Below the pieces are notes generated by a model, which did not search any database, was not told where the DNA came from, and worked only from the letters and a program-made list of their open reading frames with translations. From Calditrichia bacterium (GTDB lineage: Bacteria; Calditrichota; Calditrichia; RBG-13-44-9; J042): a stretch of 6,554 nt of DNA. Below are positions 1-6,335 of the stretch, one piece after another (position 1 is the first letter of the stretch; each line of letters opens with the position of its first letter). Both the position numbers and the translations under genes were made by a program. Location: the NCBI GenBank assembly GCA_030430345.1, contig JAUIFT010000161.1, forward strand, positions 1 through 6,554. Reading direction: 5' to 3'.

Positions 1-1623
1 AGTCAGTAACATTTCTTCTGCCCCATTAGCATCGAGGTCTGCCACCTTTACCGATTTGATTTGCCCATACCGTGCAGCGGGCAGAGATGCCGGAAAATTC
101 GGCTGAAAGAAATTCACATCAATCGTAAACGTCATCGATGTGCCACGCTTTGAAAAGTTTTTAATGGTAATATGGCTATTGGCGCGATTATAGTTACTCT
201 GGCTGCCTGGAATGCTTGAAATCGAGAATTCGTTTATGGGCGCTTCTTCGGCAAAAAGTGGTGCGGCATTATCTTCAAACCAGAGGTCCAGAGATGTGCC
301 TAATTCCGAACCGGCCCCTCCGCTGAGGAAATCAAATTCGGCCCCGATATCCTGGGAACCGTCAGCCTCTTCGAGATCAACGCCCCGGAAATCCGGATCC
401 GCATTGATGCGGTTTTCAGCGCGATTCGCTTCAATCACCCGTTCATCAATATGCCAGATAAGCACACCGCCGCCAGGCAGAGCGATGTCCGGATTTAGGA
501 CATCGACCAAAACGCCGGTGCTATCGCTAAAAAGAACCTCATCGGCAAAATTGGATTCGAGAATTTCCCGCATTGAAACCAGCTCCCCACGCTGATCGGA
601 TAGCACTGCCTGGATACTGTCAATGCTTACTTCACCAGCCACCCGGTTCTCCAGCAGAAAATATTCCTTTTCACTGATCGGCACTTTGTAGATGCGTTCA
701 TTTTCTTCGGTAAGCACGCCGTGAATGGTTACCTGTTCATCCTGCGCCTGTTGAATGCGAATTGGTGTTTCCCAACCAGCATCTATGCGCGTCCAGGCCA
801 TGGGCAGGGAAGGAATCAAGCCATCGCCGTTAAAAAGGCCGGCATCCATCAGCGCAAATCGACCGACCCCACTGCGCCGGGTTTCCGGGCTAAAGAGATC
901 CAGAAAACCCAATTGGGAGCCGAGATTGGAAACTAAAATGCCATTCAAGCCAAGTTGAATGCCCTCCTGAGATTCTGTTTCCGGCAAAATGATCCCATTA
1001 CTGATAATCTCGCTCCCACCTTCTACGGAAATGCCATCCACCCCCAAGGTGCGGGAAAGGAACTGACTGGTAATAAACAGTGAGGGAATGTCCTGCGGCG
1101 TTTCATCAAAACCGAAATCAACATCCCGGCCGACGCCTGCATGGAAAACAATCACTGATTCATATTGGGAGAAATCAATCGCCGGGTCCGCATCTGCTTT
1201 TTCCAGGGCATCCCTTAGCAGGCGGGCAATCCCTACATCAATATCGGCAACGGAAGTATTGGGATTGTAGCTGCTCATCTCTGCATCCAGCTGATAAGCG
1301 CTATTTTGTTCCCGCGGGAAAACGTCATAGGTCATTTCCAGCGCACCGCGGCTGCTCCGGTAAAAGTAATTCCGGGCAAACTTCAGATGATCTTCAAAAT
1401 AACTGCGATTATGCGGCGGCGGGTCAATACGGAATGATTCGGTATTTTGACTCAAATCGAATTTGCCATTGCCGGTAGTGTTGTCGTCATCATCCGCCTG
1501 GAATTCTACACGGATCGCTAAAATTTTTAAGGTGTCGGGAGTGTCAAAAGGGGTGGCAATTAGCGGTGAAAAAAACATCATTCCAAAAAGACCGGCGAAC
1601 CACCATACTGCTGTGATCTTCAT
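1..1623 (-). CDS. Secreted M6-metalloprotease-like protein with degenerate active site, 3' end cut by window edge
   Basis: One open frame of 541 codons runs from ATG at 1623 to the window edge with no stop. Residues 1-23 look like a signal peptide (K2, hydrophobic core, cleavage near A23), so the product is exported. M6-family features follow in order: D-P-P-P-H-N-R with YFEDH at 67-79; an HAGVGRD segment at 161-167; L-G-F-L-D-L-F then SGVGRFALMD, where active M6 enzymes have HExxHxLGLxDLY and SGxGxWxLM; KEYFLLENR at 319-327; GGVLIWHIDE at 385-394. A calcium-loop-like DLDANGAEE at 529-537 suggests FG-GAP/VCBS repeats begin there. The zinc motif HExxH is replaced by S232-N-L-G-S236, so proteolysis is unlikely and a binding or adhesive role is inferred. 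An in-frame ATG at 1635 is an alternative start; the only SD-like GAGG (1641-1638) sits 2 bases before that ATG and 14 before the chosen one, so the start is uncertain. Type IX secretion is possible, but the C-terminus is not visible. Confidence 0.85.
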   Translation of the reverse strand, partial: MKITAVWWFAGLFGMMFFSPLIATPFDTPDTLKILAIRVEFQADDDDNTTGNGKFDLSQNTESFRIDPPPHNRSYFEDHLKFARNYFYRSSRGALEMTYDVFPREQNSAYQLDAEMSSYNPNTSVADIDVGIARLLRDALEKADADPAIDFSQYESVIVFHAGVGRDVDFGFDETPQDIPSLFITSQFLSRTLGVDGISVEGGSEIISNGIILPETESQEGIQLGLNGILVSNLGSQLGFLDLFSPETRRSGVGRFALMDAGLFNGDGLIPSLPMAWTRIDAGWETPIRIQQAQDEQVTIHGVLTEENERIYKVPISEKEYFLLENRVAGEVSIDSIQAVLSDQRGELVSMREILESNFADEVLFSDSTGVLVDVLNPDIALPGGGVLIWHIDERVIEANRAENRINADPDFRGVDLEEADGSQDIGAEFDFLSGGAGSELGTSLDLWFEDNAAPLFAEEAPINEFSISSIPGSQSNYNRANSHITIKNFSKRGTSMTFTIDVNFFQPNFPASLPAARYGQIKSVKVADLDANGAEEMLLT

Positions 1624-1655
1624 AGTATTAACCATTACCTCGAATTCGCATTCCA

Positions 1656-1693
1656 TAAAGAAAGGCTGCTCCGAATTTTTCGAAACAGCCTTT
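1656..1693 (-). terminator. Intrinsic terminator after the PorV-like gene
   Basis: The arms AAAGGCTG and CAGCCTTT (1686-1693 and 1661-1668) pair perfectly over 8 bp. A second 4-bp stem lies inside the loop (1672-1675 with 1679-1682). Read on the minus strand, the hairpin is preceded by A/T-rich sequence and its 3' arm runs into CCTTTCTTTAT. It starts about 20 bases after the PorV-like stop codon, the expected place for a Rho-independent terminator. It separates that gene from the M6-like gene downstream. Confidence 0.75.
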
Positions 1694-1714
1694 AAAAATG
1701 TTATTTATTAGTAC

Positions 1715-2788
1715 TTAGAATCTGGCCATCAAAGAGAAACGCATCGTGTCGGAAAGCGGATGCTCATCGACGGAAGCGAGGATGTAGCTAAAGTCTACGC
1801 CCACAAAGGAAATCCGGAAACCACCGCCGAATGTCCAAAATCGACGATCGCCATAATTCGGATCCTCATAGAAATAACCGGCACGAAGAGCAATCAGATC
1901 GGTATACCAGTATTCAAATCCCAGGGCATGGGCCAGGCGATTGAACTGATCACCATCTCCCCACGCAGTAGCAAAGTAGGAGAGGAAACTGTCGCGGCGT
2001 TTTTCGTCATCACGCGGCACCATCAGGCGATTGATGTCATAAGCAAATGTCAATTTGTTAAATTCCGAATCAAGAATCTTATATGCCAGACCCAGACGAA
2101 TATTCATCGGAATCGGGTCCGCTTGTTCTTTATCGATGTAGGTAATTTTCGGACCAACATTGGAAAGATTTGCACCAAGGCTGAGACGGTTAATAAAACC
2201 TGGCTTGTAAAGCACACCGAGGTCTACGGCAAAAGTGCTGCCCACACCTTTACTTTGCTCCGTACCAACCTGAACTGGCGAGAGTCGGGAGAGCACGTAT
2301 TTCAGATTCACACCAATACCGAGATTTTCCTGCGCTTTTACCGCATAGCTACCGGAAACGGCGACCTCGTTACTGGAGAATTCTCCAAGAACGGTGCCAT
2401 CGTCACTGGTCTGGGTATTGTCACCATAGTTGATAAACTGGAGTGCAAAACCAACGGTGCCAATATCGTCCATGTGATACCGGGCAGCGGCATAATCATA
2501 GTAAAGGTCACTGAAGTTGAACTGCGGCAACCAGTTCACGTGCATCAATGTTGCTTCACCCTTGCTATCGACTTCCGGATCGTTATACTGGAAGGCGAGG
2601 CCGGCCGGATTCCAGTAGATGGCATTTGCATCAGCTGCAGTCGCCAAACCGGCTTCCCCCATACCACTTTGGCGGGCGCCAGGGTTAATCAACAAGAACA
2701 ATGCCGTTGCTTCGCCCTGTGCAAAAATCGGAGACAAGCCGGTCAACATCAGCATCGTGATTGTCAAGGTTTTCAGAAAAGATTTCAT
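1715..2788 (-). CDS. PorV/PorQ-family outer-membrane beta-barrel protein
   Basis: This 357-residue protein has a signal peptide (MKSFLKTL start, hydrophobic core, cleavage near A23 in PIFA-QG). The family signature follows directly: FLLINPGARQSGMGEAG, then ATAADANAIYWNPAGLAF at about 48-65. The rest alternates polar and hydrophobic residues in strand-sized blocks, such as LGIGVNLKYVLSRL and RLSLGANLSNVG. It ends FSLMARF, with the C-terminal aromatic typical of barrels inserted by the BAM machinery. In Bacteroidota, PorV shuttles type IX secretion cargo to the attachment complex and PorQ is a related barrel; many relatives in the FCB group are uncharacterised, so the exact role is open. The ATG at 2788 is set by a perfect AGGAGGT (2802-2796) seven bases upstream. 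A putative attenuator lies just before that site and a terminator follows the gene. The downstream neighbour is a secreted protein, which fits an export role but does not prove it. Confidence 0.88.
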   Translation of the reverse strand: MKSFLKTLTITMLMLTGLSPIFAQGEATALFLLINPGARQSGMGEAGLATAADANAIYWNPAGLAFQYNDPEVDSKGEATLMHVNWLPQFNFSDLYYDYAAARYHMDDIGTVGFALQFINYGDNTQTSDDGTVLGEFSSNEVAVSGSYAVKAQENLGIGVNLKYVLSRLSPVQVGTEQSKGVGSTFAVDLGVLYKPGFINRLSLGANLSNVGPKITYIDKEQADPIPMNIRLGLAYKILDSEFNKLTFAYDINRLMVPRDDEKRRDSFLSYFATAWGDGDQFNRLAHALGFEYWYTDLIALRAGYFYEDPNYGDRRFWTFGGGFRISFVGVDFSYILASVDEHPLSDTMRFSLMARF

Positions 2789-2807
2789 TACAGATACCTC
2801 CTGCTAA

Positions 2808-2853
2808 ATAAACAAAAAAACCGAACGGATGGATTCTTTCCACTTCCCTTCGG
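2808..2853 (-). terminator. Terminator-like hairpin in the leader of the PorV-like gene
   Basis: On the minus strand CCGAA (2853-2849) pairs with TTCGG (2825-2821). Inside, GG pairs with CC (2848-2847 with 2827-2826), and TGGA pairs with TCCA around an AAGAA loop. Together this gives a stem of about 11-12 bp with small bulges. Seven Ts (2820-2814) and then GTTTATTT follow at once. The T run ends only a few bases before the AGGAGGT of the PorV-like gene. It could end an upstream transcript or act as an attenuator. The pairing was drawn by hand and no folding energy was computed. Confidence 0.55.
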
Positions 2854-2866
2854 CCTTCTAAGTGGA
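2839..2866 (-). promoter_or_regulatory. Alternative hairpin overlapping the leader terminator (possible antiterminator)
   Basis: TCCACTT (2866-2860 in minus-strand order) and AAGTGGA (2845-2839) form a perfect 7-bp stem with a 14-base loop. The 3' arm is the same AAGTGGA segment that supplies the inner 5' arm of the downstream terminator hairpin, and the loop contains that hairpin's CCGAA arm. The two structures therefore cannot form together. This is the geometry of an attenuator or riboswitch expression platform. I do not recognise a known riboswitch class in the sequence. Confidence 0.4.
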
Positions 2867-2880
2867 TGCCCTTAAAATAA

Positions 2881-2953
2881 TTGTTAAGGATACTATTATC
2901 ATCAAAAAAAATAGTTAATTAATTGTTGCTCAAACTTCTAATTTCCTTAACAA
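2881..2953. repeat. 10-bp perfect inverted repeat spaced by 53 bases
   Basis: TTGTTAAGGA at 2881-2890 is the exact reverse complement of TCCTTAACAA at 2944-2953. The sequence between them is very A/T-rich and includes TTAATTAA and an eight-base run of A (T on the minus strand). On the minus strand a GATAAT hexamer (2900-2895), one base from the sigma70 -10 consensus, lies just upstream of the inner arm. The arms could be operator half-sites or the base of a large hairpin; neither is proven. Confidence 0.5.
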
Positions 2954-3003
2954 ATTTCTATAAGCATCTCCTAATAATGTAATGAAAAGCTTTAAAGCGA
3001 ACC

Positions 3004-3032
3004 AATTTAGATGTTCCGGCAGAATAAATCAA
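3004..3032 (-). promoter_or_regulatory. Weak sigma70-like promoter candidate for the PorV-like gene
   Basis: On the minus strand TTGATT (3032-3027) is followed after 17 bases by TAAATT (3009-3004); each matches the sigma70 consensus at 4 of 6 positions with ideal spacing. A perfect TTGACA (3047-3042) lies just upstream but has only a poorly spaced -10 (TATTCT, 15 bases). A start here would give a leader of about 200 bases that includes the hairpins before the PorV-like gene. Chance matches are common in such A/T-rich DNA. Confidence 0.25.
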
Positions 3033-3090
3033 GCGATTTTTTGTCAATTAAAGCATTTTTTCACATGCCTGCCTGATTTATTTCACCCGG
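3017..3090. repeat. Imperfect inverted repeat (possible structured RNA stem)
   Basis: AATAAATCA (3022-3030) is the exact reverse complement of TGATTTATT (3073-3081). CCGG lies outside both arms (3017-3020 and 3087-3090), after a 1-base mismatch in spacing. The minus-strand transcript could form a long stem closed by CCGG/CCGG. Inside it, AGGCAT and ATGCTT could form a smaller stem with an 8-base loop. Confidence 0.4.
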
Positions 3091-3176
3091 CTATATTGGT
3101 TGCCAGCAAATTAAAATAACGTGATACAGCTAACGTTTTTCCACTTTTTCTATCTGGCAATTCACCGGCTGTATTA

Positions 3177-3204
3177 AAGTATCGGCAGCGAATGCCGGAT
3201 ATTT
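3177..3204 (-). terminator. Probable end-of-operon hairpin downstream of nuoN
   Basis: About 48 bases past the nuoN stop, CGGCA and TGCCG (3193-3197 and 3183-3187) pair around a 5-base loop. The stem continues outward, after a one-base bulge, through A/T pairs to about 3177 and 3204. The 3' side on the minus strand is ATACTTTAAT, a weak T run. The position fits a nuo operon terminator, but the poor T tract leaves room for read-through or an RNA-stabilising role. Confidence 0.4.
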
Positions 3205-3251
3205 AGAACAACGGTTATTTTTCAGCGAACGATTCAGCTTGTTCCTGTATA

Positions 3252-4700
3252 TTAATAGTATAACCAGGTCAAAGTGTTCCCGGGAAAAATGCCCATATAA
3301 AAAATACCGATCAGCGCAATCAGAAGAACCAGGCCCACTTCTGGCAAAATTGAACCACTCTCCCGCTCTTCTGTTGCATCCTGAAAATACATGGCGACAA
3401 CCACGCGGATGTAATAGTAAACAGACAGGAGGGAGTTCAGGGCACCGATGATCACTAAGGTCTGAAAGCCGGATTGATAAGCAGCTTTAAAGATATAAAG
3501 CTTCCCCATAAATCCACCGGTTGGTGGAAATCCTGCCAGGGAGAACATACAGACAGTCATTACCAGCCCCAGTAGCGGCTGGGCTTTTCCTAAGCCGGCA
3601 TAGTGCTTAATGTCGACAAACCTTTCGCTTTTACCACTCACGATGCCGGCAACGGCAAAAGCGCCGATATTCATAAACATATAGACGATCAGGTAAAAAA
3701 GAACCGCGGAAACCGTAACATCATTGGCAGCGACGATACCGATCATAATATAACCGGCATGGGCGATACTGGAATATGCCAGCATTCGCTTGATATCGGA
3801 TTGCACCAGGGCGATCAGGTTACCACCAGTCATTGTTATCACCGTCAGCCACCAGAGCAATTCGCTCCAGATCGGTTCGGAAGACCCGGCAGCGTCAATA
3901 ATTACGCGCAGAATTGCCGCAAAACCAGCGGCCTTGGCACCGACGGCCATAAACGCCGTTACCGGCATCGGAGCGCCCTGGTAAACATCGGGCGTCCACA
4001 TATGAAACGGCACCAGGGCCACTTTAAAGGCAAAGCCGATGATCATCAGCGCAATGCCAAAGGTGGCCATCATACCGGGATTGCTATTCTGCGAGAGGAA
4101 ATTGGCTATTGCTTCCAGGCTGGTAGAGCCGGCAGCACCGTACAGCAAGGCGATGCCATAAAGGAGAAATCCGGTGGCGAAGGCGCCGAGCAAAAAATAT
4201 TTTAAAGCAGCTTCCAGAGAGCGGCGGTTGAACTTGCGGAAACCGGCCAGGGCATACAGTGCAATCGACATGGTTTCTAATCCCAGGAAGAGGCTCATCA
4301 GGCTGTAAGCACTGCCCATCAACATCATGCCGACGGTCGCGAAAATGACTAATGGTGTAAACTCGATAAATTCGATGTCTTCCTGCGCTGAATAGCTGTT
4401 CACCAACAACAAACAGAGCGCGGCAGTTACCAGAATGATAAAGTTAAGGATAACCGTCAGTTTATCGAGATAAATCATTCCATAAAAGAATACCTGGCCG
4501 CCTTCCGTTACCATCGTCAACAAATAAAAGTTACTGATAATCGACAAGATGATGCCCACAATCCCAAGGTACGAAAGCAGCGTTTTTTTCATCCGGGGGG
4601 CTAAAACTCCCTGCACCAACAGATAGATGCCGGTAAAACTCATCACGATCATCGGTAATATTGCCAGGAAGTCGGCATTGCCAATATTAATTTTAACCAC
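3252..4700 (-). CDS. nuoN: NADH-quinone oxidoreductase subunit N
   Basis: This 482-residue, roughly 14-helix membrane protein is the NuoN antiporter-like subunit of complex I, which helps translocate protons in the membrane arm. Its length is close to that of known NuoN proteins. The proton-path residues are present: E142 in GLETMSIALYA, K226 in FAFKVALVPFHMWTPDVYQG, K256 in MAVGAKAAGF, and K400 in FPPTGGFMGK. SDIKRMLAYSSIAHAGY at about 301-317 is the conserved segment of a broken helix. FHMWTPDVYQGAP and FPPTGGF distinguish NuoN from NuoM and NuoL. Translation starts at GTG 4700, supported by AAAGGAAA just upstream. It follows nuoM after 50 bases and is the last gene of this nuo run. A hairpin after its stop may end the transcript. 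Confidence 0.97.
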   Translation of the reverse strand: MVKINIGNADFLAILPMIVMSFTGIYLLVQGVLAPRMKKTLLSYLGIVGIILSIISNFYLLTMVTEGGQVFFYGMIYLDKLTVILNFIILVTAALCLLLVNSYSAQEDIEFIEFTPLVIFATVGMMLMGSAYSLMSLFLGLETMSIALYALAGFRKFNRRSLEAALKYFLLGAFATGFLLYGIALLYGAAGSTSLEAIANFLSQNSNPGMMATFGIALMIIGFAFKVALVPFHMWTPDVYQGAPMPVTAFMAVGAKAAGFAAILRVIIDAAGSSEPIWSELLWWLTVITMTGGNLIALVQSDIKRMLAYSSIAHAGYIMIGIVAANDVTVSAVLFYLIVYMFMNIGAFAVAGIVSGKSERFVDIKHYAGLGKAQPLLGLVMTVCMFSLAGFPPTGGFMGKLYIFKAAYQSGFQTLVIIGALNSLLSVYYYIRVVVAMYFQDATEERESGSILPEVGLVLLIALIGIFYMGIFPGNTLTWLYY

Positions 4701-4704
4701 TGTA

Positions 4705-4712
4705 TTTCCTTT
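4705..4712 (-). promoter_or_regulatory. Ribosome binding site fixing the GTG start of nuoN
   Basis: AAAGGAAA on the minus strand ends four bases before the GTG at 4700, leaving about six bases from its AGGA core to the start codon. No ATG in this frame lies between this site and the first membrane helix, so GTG is the best supported start. Confidence 0.6.
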
Positions 4713-4750
4713 CCAAACTTTTCTCTATCGCGGCAGCAGCTTAAATCCGC

Positions 4751-6292
4751 TTAATCTCCCAGGAAGTCACTCAGCATCGGCTTCCGGCCTTCGCTGACCA
4801 TTTCCGCTTTTGCCTTGTTCGCTTTTTCTATCAGCGCTTCAACGGTCTTTTCAGTCTTTGCGGTAAAAGTAGAGGGATAAACGCCAATCCAGAAAATCAT
4901 CAGAATGACCGGAACCATGATAGCTATTTCCCGTGCATTGAGGTCGGTGAGAGATTTATTCTTTTCCGTTAATGGGCCGAACATTACCCGGCGGAACATC
5001 CAAAGCAGGTATGCCGCAGCGAAAATAATACCGACGGTTGCGACAATCGTAAATACCGGGTAATTGCCGTAGCTGCCAACCAGAATCAAGAATTCACCGA
5101 CAAAGCCATTGGTACCGGGTAAACCGAGGGAAGACAAACAGATAATCAGGAAGAATGCGCTGAATACCGGCATTACCCGGGTAACCCCGCCAAACTCGCT
5201 GATTTCCCGGGTATGACGCCTTTCGTAGATCATCCCAACAGCGAGGAAGAGCGCCCCGCTGGAAACCCCATGGTTGACCATTTGCAGAATGCCCCCTTGC
5301 ATACTGGTAACCGTCATGGCAAACATACCGAGAATAATAAAACCGAGGTGACTCACAGATGAGTAAGCGACAAGCTTTTTAATGTCGGTTTGCACCATTG
5401 CGACCCAGGCGCCGTAGAGAATACCGATGACACCGAGCCAGAGAAATAAAGGCGTAAAATATTCCCAGGCTTGCGGGAAAAGTGTCAAATTAAACCGCAA
5501 GAGGCCGTAAGTGCCCATTTTCAACAGTACTCCCGCCAGGATGACGGAACCGGCGGTCGGCGCTTCCACGTGGGCGTCCGGCAGCCAGGTGTGAAAGGGA
5601 AACATCGGCACTTTAATTGCAAAAGCGAGTGCAAAAGCCAGGAACAACCAGATTTGCGCGCTGAAGGATATTTTTAAATTCATCATTGCCATCAGGTCAA
5701 AACTGTAGGCACCGGTGTAGGTATTATTGAGGATGTAGAGAAAAACGATGGCGACAAGCATTAGCACCGAGCCAACCATGGTGTAAACAACGAACTTCAA
5801 GGCGGCATAAATCCGGCGTTTGCCGCCCCAAACCCCAATCAGGAGATACATCGGAATCAGCATCGCTTCCCAGAAGAGATAGAAGAGAATAAGATCCAGG
5901 GAAATAAAGACCCCGAGCATCGCCGATTCGAGAATCAGCATGGCAATCATGTATTCCTTCACCCGTTCGGTGATGGAGTTCCAGGAAGCAAAAATAGCCA
6001 GGGGCATGATGAAGGTTGTCAGGACGTATAGCAGAATACTCAAGCCATCCATACCAACATGGTAGGAGGCGCCGATGGCCGGTATCCAATCCATCTGTGT
6101 GGTAAACTGCATTGCAGCACTGTTGCCGTCAAACATTACAAAAAGCGGGATCGATGCCAAAAAGGTAATCAACGAGACCAGTAGTCCCCAGGATTTAACC
6201 AGTTGTATCTCCGTGCGGGGAATTGCCAGCAATACCAACGCCCCAAGTGCCGGCAGAAAAGTTACCCAATTCAGTAAACTAGACATTTCCAT
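4751..6292 (-). CDS. nuoM: NADH-quinone oxidoreductase subunit M
   Basis: This 513-residue protein with about 14 predicted membrane helices is the NuoM antiporter-like proton channel of complex I. Signature segments are FYLFWEAMLIPMYLLIGVWG (E142), FAIKVPMFPFHTWLPDAHVE followed by APTAGSVILAGVLLKMG (K227, K258), QTDIKKLVAYSSVSHLGF at 301-318, and LPGTNGFVGEFLILVGSY (E400). A Glu at that last position is typical of NuoM, whereas NuoL and NuoN carry Lys there. Length matches the family. After the last helix (about 474) a charged Lys/Glu-rich tail of about 40 residues follows. ATG at 6292 is preferred because GGAG (6306-6303) lies about ten bases upstream; the in-frame ATG two codons later would be farther away. 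It sits 43 bases after nuoL and 50 before nuoN in one apparent operon. Confidence 0.97.
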   Translation of the reverse strand: MEMSSLLNWVTFLPALGALVLLAIPRTEIQLVKSWGLLVSLITFLASIPLFVMFDGNSAAMQFTTQMDWIPAIGASYHVGMDGLSILLYVLTTFIMPLAIFASWNSITERVKEYMIAMLILESAMLGVFISLDLILFYLFWEAMLIPMYLLIGVWGGKRRIYAALKFVVYTMVGSVLMLVAIVFLYILNNTYTGAYSFDLMAMMNLKISFSAQIWLFLAFALAFAIKVPMFPFHTWLPDAHVEAPTAGSVILAGVLLKMGTYGLLRFNLTLFPQAWEYFTPLFLWLGVIGILYGAWVAMVQTDIKKLVAYSSVSHLGFIILGMFAMTVTSMQGGILQMVNHGVSSGALFLAVGMIYERRHTREISEFGGVTRVMPVFSAFFLIICLSSLGLPGTNGFVGEFLILVGSYGNYPVFTIVATVGIIFAAAYLLWMFRRVMFGPLTEKNKSLTDLNAREIAIMVPVILMIFWIGVYPSTFTAKTEKTVEALIEKANKAKAEMVSEGRKPMLSDFLGD

Positions 6293-6335
6293 CTATGAGA
6301 ATCTCCATTTATTATCTTCACCACCATCGACCGCC

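Larger units (their letters stand above)
2789..3251. other. 463-base AT-rich non-coding region between nuoN and the PorV-like gene
   Basis: No convincing gene lies here on either strand; the frames are short and lack coding character. The sequence is clearly richer in A/T than the flanking genes. From the nuoN side it holds a hairpin at 3177-3204, an imperfect inverted repeat at about 3017-3090, a near-direct repeat (3082-3097 and 3161-3175), promoter-like hexamers, a 10-bp inverted repeat (2881-2890 and 2944-2953), and the leader hairpins before the PorV-like gene. It probably contains that gene's promoter and a structured leader. Confidence 0.7.

Noticed and set aside
212..1478. Several plus-strand open frames of 60-132 codons (for example 212-595 and 1080-1478)
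   Set aside because: They are antisense to the uninterrupted minus-strand M6-like gene, overlap one another in different frames, and are low-complexity Ser/Arg/Pro-rich translations.
1760..2875. Plus-strand open frame of 371 codons, longer than the barrel gene it overlaps
   Set aside because: It is antisense to the PorV-like gene, which has a signal peptide, family motifs, a perfect SD and a following terminator. The plus-strand translation has no recognisable domain and is Cys/His/Ile-rich without pattern, as expected of a shadow frame.
2950..2975. AGGAG directly followed by ATG and a six-codon frame (minus strand), a possible leader peptide
   Set aside because: The SD abuts the ATG with no spacing and the peptide (MLIEIC) has no run of a regulatory amino acid.
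3603..4205. Plus-strand open frame of 200 codons opposite nuoN
   Set aside because: It is a His/Gly/Asp-rich mirror of a membrane-protein gene with no domain signature. NuoN on the other strand is unambiguous.
5724..6089. Minus-strand open frame of 121 codons inside nuoM
   Set aside because: It is a shifted frame within nuoM, which is complete and intact with all conserved residues. It does not indicate a frameshift.
4751..6292. Glu instead of Lys at the last-helix proton site of NuoM (E400)
   Set aside because: This is the normal state for NuoM; Lys at that position belongs to NuoL and NuoN. It is not an anomaly.
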